A stretch of 64,000 bases of DNA from Mesorhizobium tianshanense (GCF_007830515.1 NZ_VLKT01000001.1:124001-188000); one strand, 5' to 3'; positions 48,746 to 57,267 are shown, counted from the first letter of the stretch. Notes: generated from the sequence alone by a model not told the origin. Made by a program: numbers and translations.

Positions 48746-50389
48746 TTGAAGAAGTTCTTTCCGATCGTCGCTTTCATCGCCGTCGCGCTGATCAGCCTGA
48801 CGATGGCGGGATTCGCCTATTTCGCCACGCAGGAAGCGGCGCGCATCAAGTTCGAGGCGACGGCGGACGACGCGCTCAACCGCATCGATAGCCGCATCGA
48901 CCTGCATCTGTCGCTGCTGCGATCGACGCAGGCGCTGTTCAACGCCCGCAATGGCGGCATTTCGCGGGGCGAGTTTAAGGCATTCTTCAGCGCGCTCGAT
49001 ATTGACGGCAATTTCGCCGGCCTGCGCGGCATCGGCTTTCTCCGTTTGGTGAAAACAGGCGACGAGGTGGCGGTCGAGCGTGCCCTCCTGCACGACTATG
49101 GCGCCAGCCATGTGATCTATCCGTCTACGACGACGCTGTCATGGCGCACGCCCATCGTGCAGTTCGAGCCGTTCGACACGTCCAGCCAATCCAGCATCGG
49201 CTACGACATGTTCACCGAACCGGTGCGGCGCGAGGCGATCGAAAAGGCGATGGCCGACGACCAGCAGCATGCAAGCGGGCGCGTGCAACTTGGCCAAGAA
49301 ACGGGTGCTGCGCAGACCTTCACCGGCTTCCTGGTCTTCGTGCGGCTCAACGTTGAAACCGCGCCGGACGGCGTCAATGCATCCACATCCTCGACATCAG
49401 GTTTTCTCTATGCGGCCTTCCGCGCCCGCGACCTGTTCCAGACCGCGCTCAGCCGGACGCCGCTGCTGCCGGTCAACATCGAAATCTATGATGGCAAGGT
49501 GGACGCCAACAATCTCTTATTCCAGTCGGAGACGCCGCCGGTGTCGACCTTCGGCGAAAAACTGGTGGTTTCCCGCGAGATCACTGTCGCCGGGCGTCCG
49601 TGGACCATCCTGTTCAGGCCGACAAGCGCCTTCTCGCAACCCTCGTCGCGCGCCATTCCGGTGATGCTCGGCCTGTTCGGGCTGCTGCTCGCGGGCGCCA
49701 TCGCGCTGGTGGCGCGCTATCAGGAGCGGGCTTATGACGCGGTCTCTCTGCTTCACGAGACGACGGAAAAGAGCCTGCTCGAAAAAGACCTGATGCTGCA
49801 GGAGATGAAGCACCGTATCAAGAACTCGATCACGCGAGTGTTGGCGATCGCGCGCCAGACCGCGTCGCAGGCCACCGACGTCCACGAGTTCTCGTCCTCT
49901 TTTTCGGCGCGGCTGCAAGCAATGGCGGCTTCCCAGGACATCCTGACGCGCTCGCGCTGGCAGAAGGCCGATCTCGGCGATCTCTTGCGCATCGAGCTTG
50001 GCCAGGTCTTCGGCAAGGAGCTTCCCGAGGGGATATTGTCGGGGCCAGAGGTGTTGCTCGACGAGACGACGACGCAAGCGCTCGGCCTGACCTTTCACGA
50101 ACTGGCGACGAACGCGCTGAAGTATGGCGAAGCCGGCAATTCGGCGAATAACCGAAAGGGCGACTGGGCGCTCAAGGTCGACTGGTCGGTCGAAGGCCGC
50201 AGGCGCGACAGGACGCTGGTTCTCAACTGGCGCGAAGCGGGCCAGAAGAAGCTCGAGGCTCCCGTCAAAACCGGGTTTGGCACCAAGCTGATCGATTTGA
50301 ACGTCACGCGCGAATTGCGCGGTACGATCAATCGTGATTTTCACGATGGCGGATTGAACGTGGAAATCAGGATGCCACTATCTGACTGA
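48746..50389 (+). CDS. Membrane sensor histidine kinase, CHASE domain plus HWE kinase
   Basis: A 547-residue inner-membrane kinase. The first helix is FFPIVAFIAVALISLTMAGFAYF and the second VMLGLFGLLLAGAIALVARY (about residues 305-325); the 280 residues between them are a periplasmic CHASE-type sensor (ALFNARNGGISRGEFKAFFSALD...LRGIGFLRLV). The kinase core is HWE-type: LQEMKHRIKNSITRVLAIARQTA with the phospho-His, TFHELATNALKYGEAG and GFGTKLIDLNVTRELRG. Start codon is TTG. It lies at the edge of the general stress island, and HWE kinases often feed PhyR. Confidence 0.87.
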   Translation: MKKFFPIVAFIAVALISLTMAGFAYFATQEAARIKFEATADDALNRIDSRIDLHLSLLRSTQALFNARNGGISRGEFKAFFSALDIDGNFAGLRGIGFLRLVKTGDEVAVERALLHDYGASHVIYPSTTTLSWRTPIVQFEPFDTSSQSSIGYDMFTEPVRREAIEKAMADDQQHASGRVQLGQETGAAQTFTGFLVFVRLNVETAPDGVNASTSSTSGFLYAAFRARDLFQTALSRTPLLPVNIEIYDGKVDANNLLFQSETPPVSTFGEKLVVSREITVAGRPWTILFRPTSAFSQPSSRAIPVMLGLFGLLLAGAIALVARYQERAYDAVSLLHETTEKSLLEKDLMLQEMKHRIKNSITRVLAIARQTASQATDVHEFSSSFSARLQAMAASQDILTRSRWQKADLGDLLRIELGQVFGKELPEGILSGPEVLLDETTTQALGLTFHELATNALKYGEAGNSANNRKGDWALKVDWSVEGRRRDRTLVLNWREAGQKKLEAPVKTGFGTKLIDLNVTRELRGTINRDFHDGGLNVEIRMPLSD

Positions 50390-50423
50390 AATGCTGCCGC
50401 AAACCGGCAGTTTTCGAAGGCAC

Positions 50424-50456
50424 TAAGCGGAGACCGGGCGAGCCGGCCTCCGCTTA
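50424..50456. terminator. Bidirectional hairpin terminator
   Basis: TAAGCGGAG and CTCCGCTTA form a perfect 9-bp stem with an inner CCGG/CCGG extension, between convergent genes. The T-run is short (AAATT side), so strength is uncertain. Confidence 0.55.
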
Positions 50457-50482
50457 AATTGCTCCATGCGTTTTGACGGGAA

Positions 50483-50725
50483 TCAGCAGCGAGCCGTATA
50501 GAGGCGGCCACGGTTGTCGCGATACTGGCAATAGCCGTTGCGCAGGTTGCGCACCAGCAGGCCGGAACCGGCACCGACGGCTGCGCCGACGAGCGCACCC
50601 CTGCCACCGCCAATCAGGCCGCCGGCCAGAGCGCCGACACCGGCGCCGACGCCGACATCCTGCTCGGTGGTGCTGCAACCGCTGACCGCCACCACGGCAA
50701 CCATCGCAATAATCATCTTCCGCAT
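50483..50725 (-). CDS. Glycine-zipper (YMGG-like) lipoprotein
   Basis: An 80-residue protein. MRKMIIAMVAVVAVSGC ends in a lipobox, and the mature part has the glycine-zipper VGVGAGVGALAGGLIGGGRGALVGAAVGAGSGLLV, which forms a hairpin of two close-packed helices. The tail NGYCQYRDNRGRLYTARC carries two cysteines. Such proteins sit in the outer membrane and are often stress-induced; no EcfG-type promoter was found in front of this one. Confidence 0.75.
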   Translation of the reverse strand: MRKMIIAMVAVVAVSGCSTTEQDVGVGAGVGALAGGLIGGGRGALVGAAVGAGSGLLVRNLRNGYCQYRDNRGRLYTARC

Positions 50726-50805
50726 AGAGTTACTCCTCGCTTTTGTCCTCACTTGTAGTCCGATCCGTCATTTATCATGCGAAAAAGGGTTTTGCCTGCT
50801 CGATT

Positions 50806-51132
50806 TCACTGTTGGCTAAGAGAATCTTTTTCGCGAGGCGCGCCGTTCGAGGCAACCACAAGATTGGAAATCTCCACGGAAGCGTCGAGCGTGCCGTCCG
50901 GACGTACATTCCAGACGATCCGGTCGTAATCATCCTCCAGCGCCGGATCGACGGAGAGGCATTCGGCAATTATACGTGGAGCCTGGTCCTGCACGTCGCC
51001 CAAGGCGAACGGCCGCTCGGCGGTGCATTCCTGAGCGGTTTCGAAAACGCTCACCGGTACGGGAAGTTCACGGCACTCGGTCATCGTGTTCGAACAGCCG
51101 ATGACCAGCAACACGGCAGCGATATGTTCCAT
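50806..51132 (-). CDS. Conserved hypothetical exported small protein
   Basis: A 108-residue protein starting MEHIAAVLLVIGCSNTMTECRELPVPVSVFETAQEC. The hydrophobic N-terminus with IGCSN may be a short lipoprotein signal. TECRELPVPV, VDPALEDDYDRIVWNVRPDGTLDASVEI and the paired cysteines look like a conserved domain found in other rhizobia, of unknown function. The ATG at 51132 was chosen over the longer frame because it starts the hydrophobic segment. Confidence 0.6.
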   Translation of the reverse strand: MEHIAAVLLVIGCSNTMTECRELPVPVSVFETAQECTAERPFALGDVQDQAPRIIAECLSVDPALEDDYDRIVWNVRPDGTLDASVEISNLVVASNGAPREKDSLSQQ

Positions 51133-51259
51133 GGCGACGGTCCTTTCGCCATAGCAACGGGCCACATCCGCCAAAGTTCCTGCGAGGCAGGCTGGCGCGC
51201 GATCATTTGGAGAAACACGTCGACATGAGGCAAGCGCAGCCGCCGGCCATTTTGGTGCT

Positions 51260-51442
51260 CTAGATTACCTGGAGCGCGACGATCAGGGCTGTCAGCATCA
51301 CCAGCGCAAAGGCAGCAAAGCGGGGGAACGGCTGAGAAGCAATATGCGACGGCATGGCGGATGCTTCGAGGTCCTGAAACCCGCCCATCGAAATACGTGC
51401 GGCCTGTTCCAGCCTGTTGATATCGGCAACCGTCAAAGCCAT
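51260..51442 (-). CDS. Short membrane protein
   Basis: A 60-residue reading frame: an amphipathic helix (VADINRLEQAARISMGGFQDLEAS) followed by one transmembrane helix at the end (FAAFALVMLTALIVALQVI). GGGAGGA abuts the ATG, which is too close; the TTG two codons further (51436) is better spaced and may be the real start. No family was recognised. Confidence 0.5.
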   Translation of the reverse strand: MALTVADINRLEQAARISMGGFQDLEASAMPSHIASQPFPRFAAFALVMLTALIVALQVI

Positions 51443-51588
51443 TCCTCCCGTACTGCGCAGCGAACTGCGACCGAAAACGTCATGTGGAGCGGTCTGGGAA
51501 AAACAGCATCGGACTTTATGGTGAACAGGTGGTTAAAGCCGGCGCGGCCGGTATCAATCCCGGCCTCTTTGGCTCGGCTGTTGTCCGT

Positions 51589-52620
51589 TCAATCCGTCTC
51601 GAAGTTGCCGCGAGGAACGACAAGGCGATACTCTACACGGCCCCCGGTGATTTCGAGTGTCGCCGTACCGTTCAACGACGCAGGCACGACGCGCTCGAGC
51701 GCGACACTGCCAAAACGCTTCTCGCTGGGCTGATTGTCGTTGGTTCCGATGGCTTCGGCCCATACCAGCGACAGGGCGGTTTCGCCAGCGGAAGCGGCCG
51801 TGAGGTCGGCCGTCACCTCGACGAATCCGTCGGCTCGCGACAGAGCGCCATAGCTGACCGAATTGACGGCAAGCTCGTGCATGGCCAAGCCGATATGCAG
51901 GGCGGCATTGGGGTTGAGGTACGGATTTGCACCCCGGAAGCGCAGGCTGCGCAGGGGATCGGCCCCATAGCGGCCGACCTGCCCGGACACCAGTTCGCGG
52001 AGTGCCGCTCCCCGCCAGTTGGACGAAGTCACCAGATCCTGGGACGAGGCAAGCGACTGCAGCCGGCCGCGAAAGCGTGTCAGGAAGTCGGTGAGCGTGT
52101 CCGAATAACGGCTGGTCTGGGTGGCGATGCTCTGGATGATGGCCAAAAGGTTCTTCGAACGGTGGCTGACCTCGCGCAGCAGCGTCTTCAGGGTCTGCTC
52201 GCGACGTTTCTGCTCGGTCGTTTCGACCATGGTGGTGACGACGCCCTGCACGGCGCCGCCGTCGTCGTGATCCGCGTCTACCCACACCTGGAACCAGCGA
52301 ACGCCATCGTCGGCGGGAATGCTGAGCTCAAGATGTTCCGGATTGCCGGATGCGACGACGTTGCGTTTGGCCGTACCGATGCGCTCCGCCTGCGCCGGCG
52401 GCAAGATGCCGCTGTCGGCCGTATCGGAAGCCCATGGCGGGCGCATGTTGCGGGCCCAGACGGTCTTCATCTCGCGATCCTGATAGAGAACCGAAATGCC
52501 GGCATTGTGCAGCGCATGGAGAAGGGCCCGGCCAAGCTGCATTCCGCTCTCAGCGGAATGCGGAGCGATGATCTCATCGCTCCGGCCGCTGTCTTTCATG
52601 TCTCCAGCTCTGGATTGCAT
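51589..52620 (-). CDS. Soluble PAS-HWE histidine kinase
   Basis: A 343-residue cytosolic kinase. A PAS-like sensor spans about residues 25-140 (ALLHALHNAGISVLYQDREMKTVWARNM...WFQVWVDADHDDGG). The kinase domain is HWE-type: LKTLLREVSHRSKNLLAIIQSIATQTSR with the phospho-His, LHIGLAMHELAVNSVSYGAL and a C-terminal ATPase half. No transmembrane segment is present. A GGAAC-N16-CGTT promoter lies 30 bp before its start, so it is probably induced by EcfG and may in turn phosphorylate PhyR. Confidence 0.87.
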   Translation of the reverse strand: MQSRAGDMKDSGRSDEIIAPHSAESGMQLGRALLHALHNAGISVLYQDREMKTVWARNMRPPWASDTADSGILPPAQAERIGTAKRNVVASGNPEHLELSIPADDGVRWFQVWVDADHDDGGAVQGVVTTMVETTEQKRREQTLKTLLREVSHRSKNLLAIIQSIATQTSRYSDTLTDFLTRFRGRLQSLASSQDLVTSSNWRGAALRELVSGQVGRYGADPLRSLRFRGANPYLNPNAALHIGLAMHELAVNSVSYGALSRADGFVEVTADLTAASAGETALSLVWAEAIGTNDNQPSEKRFGSVALERVVPASLNGTATLEITGGRVEYRLVVPRGNFETD

Positions 52621-52649
52621 CGGTCACTTCACCCACCCAATCTAAGCTG

Positions 52650-52674
52650 AACGGCTGACGGAAAAATGGGTTCC
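52650..52674 (-). promoter_or_regulatory. EcfG promoter of the PAS-HWE kinase gene
   Basis: On the minus strand GGAAC, 16 bp, CGTT, an exact match to the EcfG -35/-10 signature. The -10 lies 30 bp before the kinase start codon. Confidence 0.75.
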
Positions 52675-52775
52675 CAAAAGAGGTCCGCCGAGCGACGTCC
52701 GTTGAGGGACATCGCCCGGCGGTAGCTGGAAACCGCTTGAGGGGTGCGGCTCCCAGTGTTCGATCGCACTGGCGT

Positions 52776-52943
52776 TCACGACGCCCGTTTGAACAAGCCA
52801 GCGATAAGGGAAATGACCAGGAAAGCGAGAAAGACGAAAAACAATATCTGCGCTATACCGGCCGAGGTCCCGGCAATGCCGCCGAAGCCGAGAGCGCCGG
52901 CAATGATCGCTACGACGAGAAATACGAGCGCCCAGTAAAGCAT
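52776..52943 (-). CDS. DUF1328 small membrane protein
   Basis: A 55-residue protein, [20 protein letters not shown] then [22 protein letters not shown]. Two hydrophobic helices and the [14 protein letters not shown] turn match DUF1328 (YtjA-like), small inner-membrane proteins of unknown role. GAAGGAGA lies 6 bp before the ATG. A GGAAC-N16-CGTT promoter precedes it, so it should belong to the general stress regulon. Confidence 0.87.
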   Translation of the reverse strand: MLYWALVFLVVAIIAGALGFGGIAGTSAGIAQILFFVFLAFLVISLIAGLFKRAS

Positions 52944-52972
52944 GATCCATCTCCTTCGAATGGTACGGCAAA

Positions 52973-52997
52973 AACGCCGTTCGCTGCCGTTTGTTCC
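52973..52997 (-). promoter_or_regulatory. EcfG promoter of the DUF1328 gene
   Basis: Minus-strand GGAAC, 16 bp, CGTT. The -10 ends 30 bp before the DUF1328 start codon. Confidence 0.8.
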
Positions 52998-53164
52998 ACC
53001 ATTTGCCGAAAAAGACGATCCCTAGAAAGCTCTCCGGCCCGAATTGAATCGTCACGCGCAGGGGACGTTCGAGGCGCGCAGACGTATGCCGGCCGCAAGG
53101 AGCCAGCGTCATTAGATCTGCGAAAAAACGAGCGGCGCGGTGAAGTTGCGCTTACCCCGGTTTG

Positions 53165-53959
53165 CTATGCAGCCGCTTTCGCATGCCGGTCAAAGAACAG
53201 CGCCTGGCTGATCAAAGCCTTGACCATGTCCGGATTGAACGGCTTGGTGACGAGGAAAGCCGGCTCTGGCCGCTCGCCGGTCAGGAGGCGCTCAGGAAAG
53301 GCGGTGATGAAGATCACCGGCACCGGCGTGGACGACAGGATCTCGTTCACTGCTTCGATGCCCGAACTGCCGTCGGCAAGCTGGATGTCGGCCAGCACCA
53401 TCCTTGGTCGCGTCTTTCCGAACATCGCCACCGCCTCGGCGTGGGTACGCGCAGTTCCGACGACGCGATGGCCCAGGCTTTCGACCATCTGTTCGATGTC
53501 CATGGCGATCAGCGGCTCGTCCTCGATGATCAGCACATCGGTTGCCACCTGGCGGGAAATCTCGTTGCTGGCCTCGGCGAGAAGTTCGGAGAACTCCTGA
53601 TCGTCGACATCGAGAATTTCCGCCGCCTCGTCTTCGCTAAAACCTTCGACGGCGACCAGCAGGAAGGCTTGGCGGGGGCGGGGTGAGATCGCGTTCAGGT
53701 TGGCGGCGGCGCGCTGTTCCCACGCCGACTGCGCTTGCTCTTGCGGAACGCGGATGGCGACCGAGGTGAACAGCCTGGCGAAGACCTTGTAGAGCGCGAT
53801 GCGGTCGTTCGATGCGTCCGGAAAGATGTCGACGTCGGCGATGATGGCTTCGAGCATCGCGGCGACCAGCGCGTCGCCACTCTCCTGCGATCCGGAAACG
53901 GCCCGCGAGAAGCGGCGCAAGAACGGCAGGTGCGGAGCGATGGTTGCGGATAGGCTCAT
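53165..53959 (-). CDS. phyR: General stress response anti-anti-sigma response regulator PhyR
   Basis: Sequesters the anti-sigma factor NepR when phosphorylated, freeing EcfG. The 264-residue protein has an N-terminal sigma-factor-like domain (residues 1-130: LPFLRRFSRAVSGSQESGDALVAAMLEAI...PRPRQAFLLVAVEGFSEDEAAEIL) and a C-terminal receiver (TDVLIIEDEPLIAMDIEQMVE; phospho-Asp near 191 in MVLADIQLADG; Lys in FLVTKPFNP). The ATG at 53959 was chosen for the domain start. It is divergent from nepR-ecfG, with face-to-face EcfG promoters. Confidence 0.96.
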   Translation of the reverse strand: MSLSATIAPHLPFLRRFSRAVSGSQESGDALVAAMLEAIIADVDIFPDASNDRIALYKVFARLFTSVAIRVPQEQAQSAWEQRAAANLNAISPRPRQAFLLVAVEGFSEDEAAEILDVDDQEFSELLAEASNEISRQVATDVLIIEDEPLIAMDIEQMVESLGHRVVGTARTHAEAVAMFGKTRPRMVLADIQLADGSSGIEAVNEILSSTPVPVIFITAFPERLLTGERPEPAFLVTKPFNPDMVKALISQALFFDRHAKAAA

Positions 53960-54041
53960 GATGGACGTCTCCCTCTGACGTAATTGCATAAGATTGCAGG
54001 CTAAGCCGACTACAAGTCCCGAAATAAGCCCTGAAAACACA

Positions 54042-54066
54042 AACGCCGGCTTTCCGAAAAAGTTCC
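54042..54066 (-). promoter_or_regulatory. phyR: EcfG promoter of phyR
   Basis: Minus-strand GGAAC, 16 bp, CGTT, 83 bp upstream of the phyR start. It is back to back with the nepR promoter, only 9 bp away. Confidence 0.88.
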
Positions 54067-54075
54067 GATGGTTGT

Positions 54076-54100
54076 GGAACTAATATAAGGGGACGGCGTT
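54076..54100 (+). promoter_or_regulatory. nepR: EcfG promoter of nepR-ecfG
   Basis: GGAAC, TAATATAAGGGGACGG (16 bp), CGTT, 98 bp upstream of the nepR start. It gives positive autoregulation of the sigma factor operon. Confidence 0.9.
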
Positions 54101-54197
54101 TGAGGTCGGGATGGGCAACCAGACGAGGGTGCCGCTTGCTTTGCGTCGTGTGTTGAAGGGCGGCAGGGTGCTGGGAACAAAAGGGCGAAATGAAGAC

Positions 54198-54392
54198 ATG
54201 ACTAAAGATACCACGGCTGGCGCTGTAAACGGGCGCCGGGCCGTTTCCGGCGACCCTCTCGGGCCAAACTCGGAAATCGGCCGCAAACTCAAACAATATT
54301 ATGACGAGCTGGTCTCTGACAATGTGCCGGATCGCTTCGCCCAATTGCTCAGCCAGTTGGAACAGGCCCAACCCGCACGGAAAAAGGACTGA
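54198..54392 (+). CDS. nepR: Anti-sigma factor NepR
   Basis: A 64-residue protein that binds EcfG (or phosphorylated PhyR). The core EIGRKLKQYYDELVSDNVPDRFAQLLSQLEQA is the NepR helix pair, with VPDRF the conserved turn. The N-terminal extension is disordered, as in other NepR proteins. The ATG at 54198 was selected over the in-frame ATG at 54111 because the longer form is unusual for NepR. ecfG begins 3 bp after its stop, so they are co-translated. Confidence 0.93.
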   Translation: MTKDTTAGAVNGRRAVSGDPLGPNSEIGRKLKQYYDELVSDNVPDRFAQLLSQLEQAQPARKKD

Positions 54393-54395
54393 GGC

Positions 54396-54947
54396 ATGGC
54401 GGCCGTCTCCCAGAGCTTCAAGACCGATCTGCTCGGCTCGATTCCGAGCCTGCGGGCCTTTGCCGTGTCGTTGACGCAAAACGCCGACAAGGCCGACGAT
54501 CTGGTGCAGGAAACGCTGGTCAAGGCGTGGGACAAGCATGAAAGTTTCGAGCCGGGCACCAATCTGAAGGCATGGCTGTTCACCATCCTGCGCAATGAAT
54601 TCTATTCGCAGATGCGCAAGCGCGGCCGCGAGGTGCAGGACAGCGACGGCATCATGACGGCCAGGCTAGCCGTCCACCCGGCCCAGCACGGCCAGCTCGA
54701 CCTCAAGGATTTTCGTGGCGCGCTCGAGCAGTTGCCCGAGGACCAGCGCGAGGCCATCATCCTCATCGGCGCTTCGGGCTTTTCCTATGAGGAAGCCGCC
54801 GAAATCTGCGGCTGCGCGGTCGGAACGATCAAGAGCCGCGTCAGCCGCGCCCGCACCCGGCTACAGGAAATCCTGAAGATTTCCGGCGAAGACGAGTTTG
54901 GCCCGGACGCGATCTCGGCTCAGGTGACGGGGTCGAACGCCGCCTGA
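54396..54947 (+). CDS. ecfG: ECF sigma factor EcfG (general stress)
   Basis: RNA polymerase sigma factor of the general stress response, 183 residues. Region 2 (SLTQNADKADDLVQETLVKAWDKHESFEPGTNLKAWLFTILRNEFYSQMRKRGRE shape) and region 4 (LPEDQREAIILIGASGFSYEEAAEICGCAVGTIKSRVSRARTRLQ) are complete and match ECF15/EcfG. It recognises GGAAC-N16-CGTT promoters, eight of which lie in this 10-kb neighbourhood. Confidence 0.95.
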   Translation: MAAVSQSFKTDLLGSIPSLRAFAVSLTQNADKADDLVQETLVKAWDKHESFEPGTNLKAWLFTILRNEFYSQMRKRGREVQDSDGIMTARLAVHPAQHGQLDLKDFRGALEQLPEDQREAIILIGASGFSYEEAAEICGCAVGTIKSRVSRARTRLQEILKISGEDEFGPDAISAQVTGSNAA

Positions 54948-54969
54948 ATACAGGCCCCGTTTCCGGATT

Positions 54970-55350
54970 TCAAACAAGAGGTCCGCGCCCGCACGCTGCC
55001 GCCACCGCCTCCACGAGATCGTCTCCCGAATAGGGCTTGGTGACCAATCGGATATCCGGAAAGGACACCTTGATTTCATCCATGTCCGAATAGCCCGAGG
55101 CGAAAACGAAAGGCACGCCCGATTCACGCAGCCGCGAAGCGAAATCGAGCGTCGAAGCGCCGCCCAGCATGAGGTCGACGATGGCCGCGTCAAATTGCGA
55201 GGCAACGCTCTTGCGATCGATTTCAGTCAGATCGCGGGCGATGACCACGTCGCCGGCGCCATAGTCGCGGCAAAGCTGCTCGACATCCATGGCGATCAGA
55301 AATTCATCCTCCAGAACTAGAATCCGCAATCCGTCAAGCAGTCGGGGCAC
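54970..55350 (-). CDS. Single-domain response regulator
   Basis: A 126-residue receiver without output domain: LRILVLEDEFLIAMDVEQLCRDYG, AAIVDLMLGGASTLDFA with the phospho-Asp, FASGYSD for the switch Thr/Ser, and LVTKPYSGDDLVEAV with the Lys. Such Sdr-type regulators near phyR take part in the phosphorelay of the general stress response. The GTG at 55350 was chosen for AGGAGA upstream and for domain start. It faces the ecfG gene (convergent). Confidence 0.85.
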   Translation of the reverse strand: MPRLLDGLRILVLEDEFLIAMDVEQLCRDYGAGDVVIARDLTEIDRKSVASQFDAAIVDLMLGGASTLDFASRLRESGVPFVFASGYSDMDEIKVSFPDIRLVTKPYSGDDLVEAVAAACGRGPLV

Positions 55351-55416
55351 GTGGCAATGTCTCCTTGAAGCGCAGGGATCAGGGGGGAGCGCAGGGTATA
55401 GAGGAGTCATGATCTC

Positions 55417-55464
55417 TATTTGGCATCCTGTCATTTAAAGTTATTTGGCATCCTGTCATTTAAA
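55417..55464. repeat. 25-bp tandem duplication in a divergent promoter region
   Basis: TATTTGGCATCCTGTCATTTAAA occurs twice with a 25-bp period, between the divergent single-domain regulator and the Crp/Fnr gene. It contains TTGGCA and AT-rich blocks, so it may double a promoter or regulator site, but no known consensus was matched. Confidence 0.7.
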
Positions 55465-55561
55465 AAAGACATGCCCATCGCGGATGGCGGAACCTCGACG
55501 CCTGCAGGGCGTTTGCTATCGCCCTTTCAAAGAGGGCAACGCTTTCAAAGCGGGGATCGAA

Positions 55562-56314
55562 ATGCCTGGCCAGAACGGCCGTTCTTCTCCCAGTCGCCGG
55601 TATTCATGCGGGAACTGTCCGTTGCGGCCGTTGCCGGCGTTCGAGAAGCAGGAACTCGTCTTCGTCGACGCGTTCAAGAAAGGCGAACTGGCCGTCGACA
55701 AGGGGGCCACGGTTTTGGTGGAAGGGAGCCACAGCGCCCACCTCTATACGGTGCAGTCGGGTTGGACTTTCCGCTACAAATTGCTGTCCGACGGGCGCCG
55801 CCAAATTCTGAACTATTCCATGCCAGGCGATCTCATCGGTTTGCAAGGCAGCCTGATGGGCGAAATGCAACACTCCGTCGAAGCGCTGTCGCCGATGCTG
55901 CTCTGCGTCTTCGAGCGGGAGGCCCTTCCCGATCTCTACCGCAGCCATCCGGGCCTCGCCTATGACATCACCTGGATCGCTTCGCGTGAGGAGCGCATGC
56001 TGGACGAGAACCTGCTCAGTATCGGCAGACGCACCGCGCTCGAGCGTGCAGCCTGCCTCATCGCCTTCATATCCAGCCGTGCCAAGGCGGTCGGGCTCAA
56101 TGGCGGGACGCCCGTGCGGATTCCGATCCCGCAGCAGCACATCGCCGATACGCTCGGCCTGTCGCTGGTCCACACCAACAAGACGATCCGGAAGCTGATG
56201 AACCGCAAGCTTATCTTCTGGCGCGGCGGAGGCTGCGAGGTGGTCGACAACGAAAGGCTCAAGGAACTCGCCCGCTGGGAGGGGTTGAGCGAAGATCGCC
56301 GACCACTGATTTGA
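55562..56314 (+). CDS. Crp/Fnr-family transcriptional regulator
   Basis: A 250-residue activator or repressor. The N-terminus has RRYSCGNCPLRPLPAF; the cyclic-nucleotide-type beta roll follows (LAVDKGATVLVEGSHSAHLYTVQSGWTFRYKLLSDGRRQILNYSMPGDLIGLQG), then a dimer helix and an HTH (IPQQHIADTLGLSLVHTNKTIRKLMNR). Only one CxxC pair and one central Cys are present, so the FNR-type iron-sulfur cluster with three N-terminal cysteines is not fully supported. The ATG at 55562 was preferred to in-frame starts further upstream. Confidence 0.83.
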   Translation: MPGQNGRSSPSRRYSCGNCPLRPLPAFEKQELVFVDAFKKGELAVDKGATVLVEGSHSAHLYTVQSGWTFRYKLLSDGRRQILNYSMPGDLIGLQGSLMGEMQHSVEALSPMLLCVFEREALPDLYRSHPGLAYDITWIASREERMLDENLLSIGRRTALERAACLIAFISSRAKAVGLNGGTPVRIPIPQQHIADTLGLSLVHTNKTIRKLMNRKLIFWRGGGCEVVDNERLKELARWEGLSEDRRPLI

Positions 56315-56390
56315 AGGCCCGGCCAAATACGTTCGCGCCGGGCTGGACTCGCCTGCGGAAACACCCTTTCATGGACCGTGTTCCGATTTA

Positions 56391-56415
56391 GGAACCTTGG
56401 CGTGTATCGGGCGTT
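56391..56415 (+). promoter_or_regulatory. EcfG promoter of the DUF883-YqjE pair
   Basis: GGAAC, 16 bp, CGTT on the plus strand, ending 31 bp before the DUF883 start codon. Confidence 0.85.
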
Positions 56416-56445
56416 TGAAATCAAGCGAACGCAAGGAGTTAAGCA

Positions 56446-56772
56446 ATGGCGACTGCCGCAGGAAAGACCGCAAACGAAAGCCGGGCGAATTCGGACCTCG
56501 AGGCTGACATCAGGCAATTGAAAGCCGATATCGAAAAACTCACCAAGCAATTGGCCAAGACCGGCGAACATGGCTATGGGACGGCCCGCCGGGCTGCCGT
56601 TGAAGGTGTCGAGCAATTGCGCACCCAGGGCGAAGCAGCCTTCGACACCGTGCGCAGCAACGCCAAGGATATCGAGGCGCAAGTGGCGGCGAGCGTGCGC
56701 GAAAAGCCGGTGACGTCGCTGGCGATCGCGGCAGGCGTCGGCTTTCTGTTCGCGCTTCTCGCGCGCCGCTAG
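56446..56772 (+). CDS. DUF883/ElaB-YqjD-like protein
   Basis: A 108-residue protein. A long charged helix (LEADIRQLKADIEKLTKQLAK) is followed by a glycine-rich C-terminal helix SLAIAAGVGFLFALLARR, which anchors it in the inner membrane. This is the ElaB/YqjD pattern; E. coli YqjD binds ribosomes in stationary phase, which is only a family hint here. An EcfG promoter precedes it. GCAAGGAG lies before the ATG. It forms an operon with the YqjE-like gene 11 bp downstream. Confidence 0.87.
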   Translation: MATAAGKTANESRANSDLEADIRQLKADIEKLTKQLAKTGEHGYGTARRAAVEGVEQLRTQGEAAFDTVRSNAKDIEAQVAASVREKPVTSLAIAAGVGFLFALLARR

Positions 56773-56783
56773 CCTCAACCCAG

Positions 56784-57248
56784 ATGGCAATGCTGGCATC
56801 GCTGATCTCGGGCCTGGCCTCGGGTGAAATGATTGCAGCCGCGCGCCGCGCGCGCTCGGCTGCTGTGGTTTATGCACTCGCAGCACTTGCAGCACTGTGC
56901 GGCCTCGGTTTCCTCGTCGGAGCGGCCTATGTCTGGGCGGCGGGCCGCTATGGGCCGATGGCAGCCTGCCTCGGTTTCGGGATCGGCTTCCTTGTGATCG
57001 CAGCGCTCCTCCTGCTCATCCATCAACTGTCGGCCGGTGCCCGAACCCGACGTCGGGCGCAGAGGCGCAATGCCGACATGAAGGCAATCGGCATCGCGGC
57101 CGCGCTCGCCGTGCTGCCGACGCTGCTCAAGGGGAAAGGCGGCCTGGGCACGATTCTCGGCCCGGCGATTGCACTCGCCGCCTACGCCATCTACCGCGAG
57201 AATATGAAGCCCGACGCCGACGATCCGGACGCCGGCGAAGCGAAATAA
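56784..57248 (+). CDS. YqjE-like/phage-holin-superfamily membrane protein
   Basis: A 154-residue membrane protein. Two strong helices (VVYALAALAALCGLGFLVGAAYVWA and MAACLGFGIGFLVIAALLLLIH) and a third weaker one (GTILGPAIALAAYAIY) are visible. It belongs with DUF1469/YqjE proteins, which pair with YqjD-like DUF883 proteins in stress operons. An in-frame ATG two codons earlier than the hydrophobic core was used. Transcribed from the EcfG promoter at 56391. Confidence 0.77.
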   Translation: MAMLASLISGLASGEMIAAARRARSAAVVYALAALAALCGLGFLVGAAYVWAAGRYGPMAACLGFGIGFLVIAALLLLIHQLSAGARTRRRAQRRNADMKAIGIAAALAVLPTLLKGKGGLGTILGPAIALAAYAIYRENMKPDADDPDAGEAK

Positions 57249-57267
57249 CTCGAAACCGTTCTTCTTG

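Noticed and set aside
55417..55464. Tandem CTGTCAT motifs as a Pho box
   Set aside because: The two CTGTCAT units are 25 bp apart, not 11, and the flanking bases do not fit the PhoB consensus.
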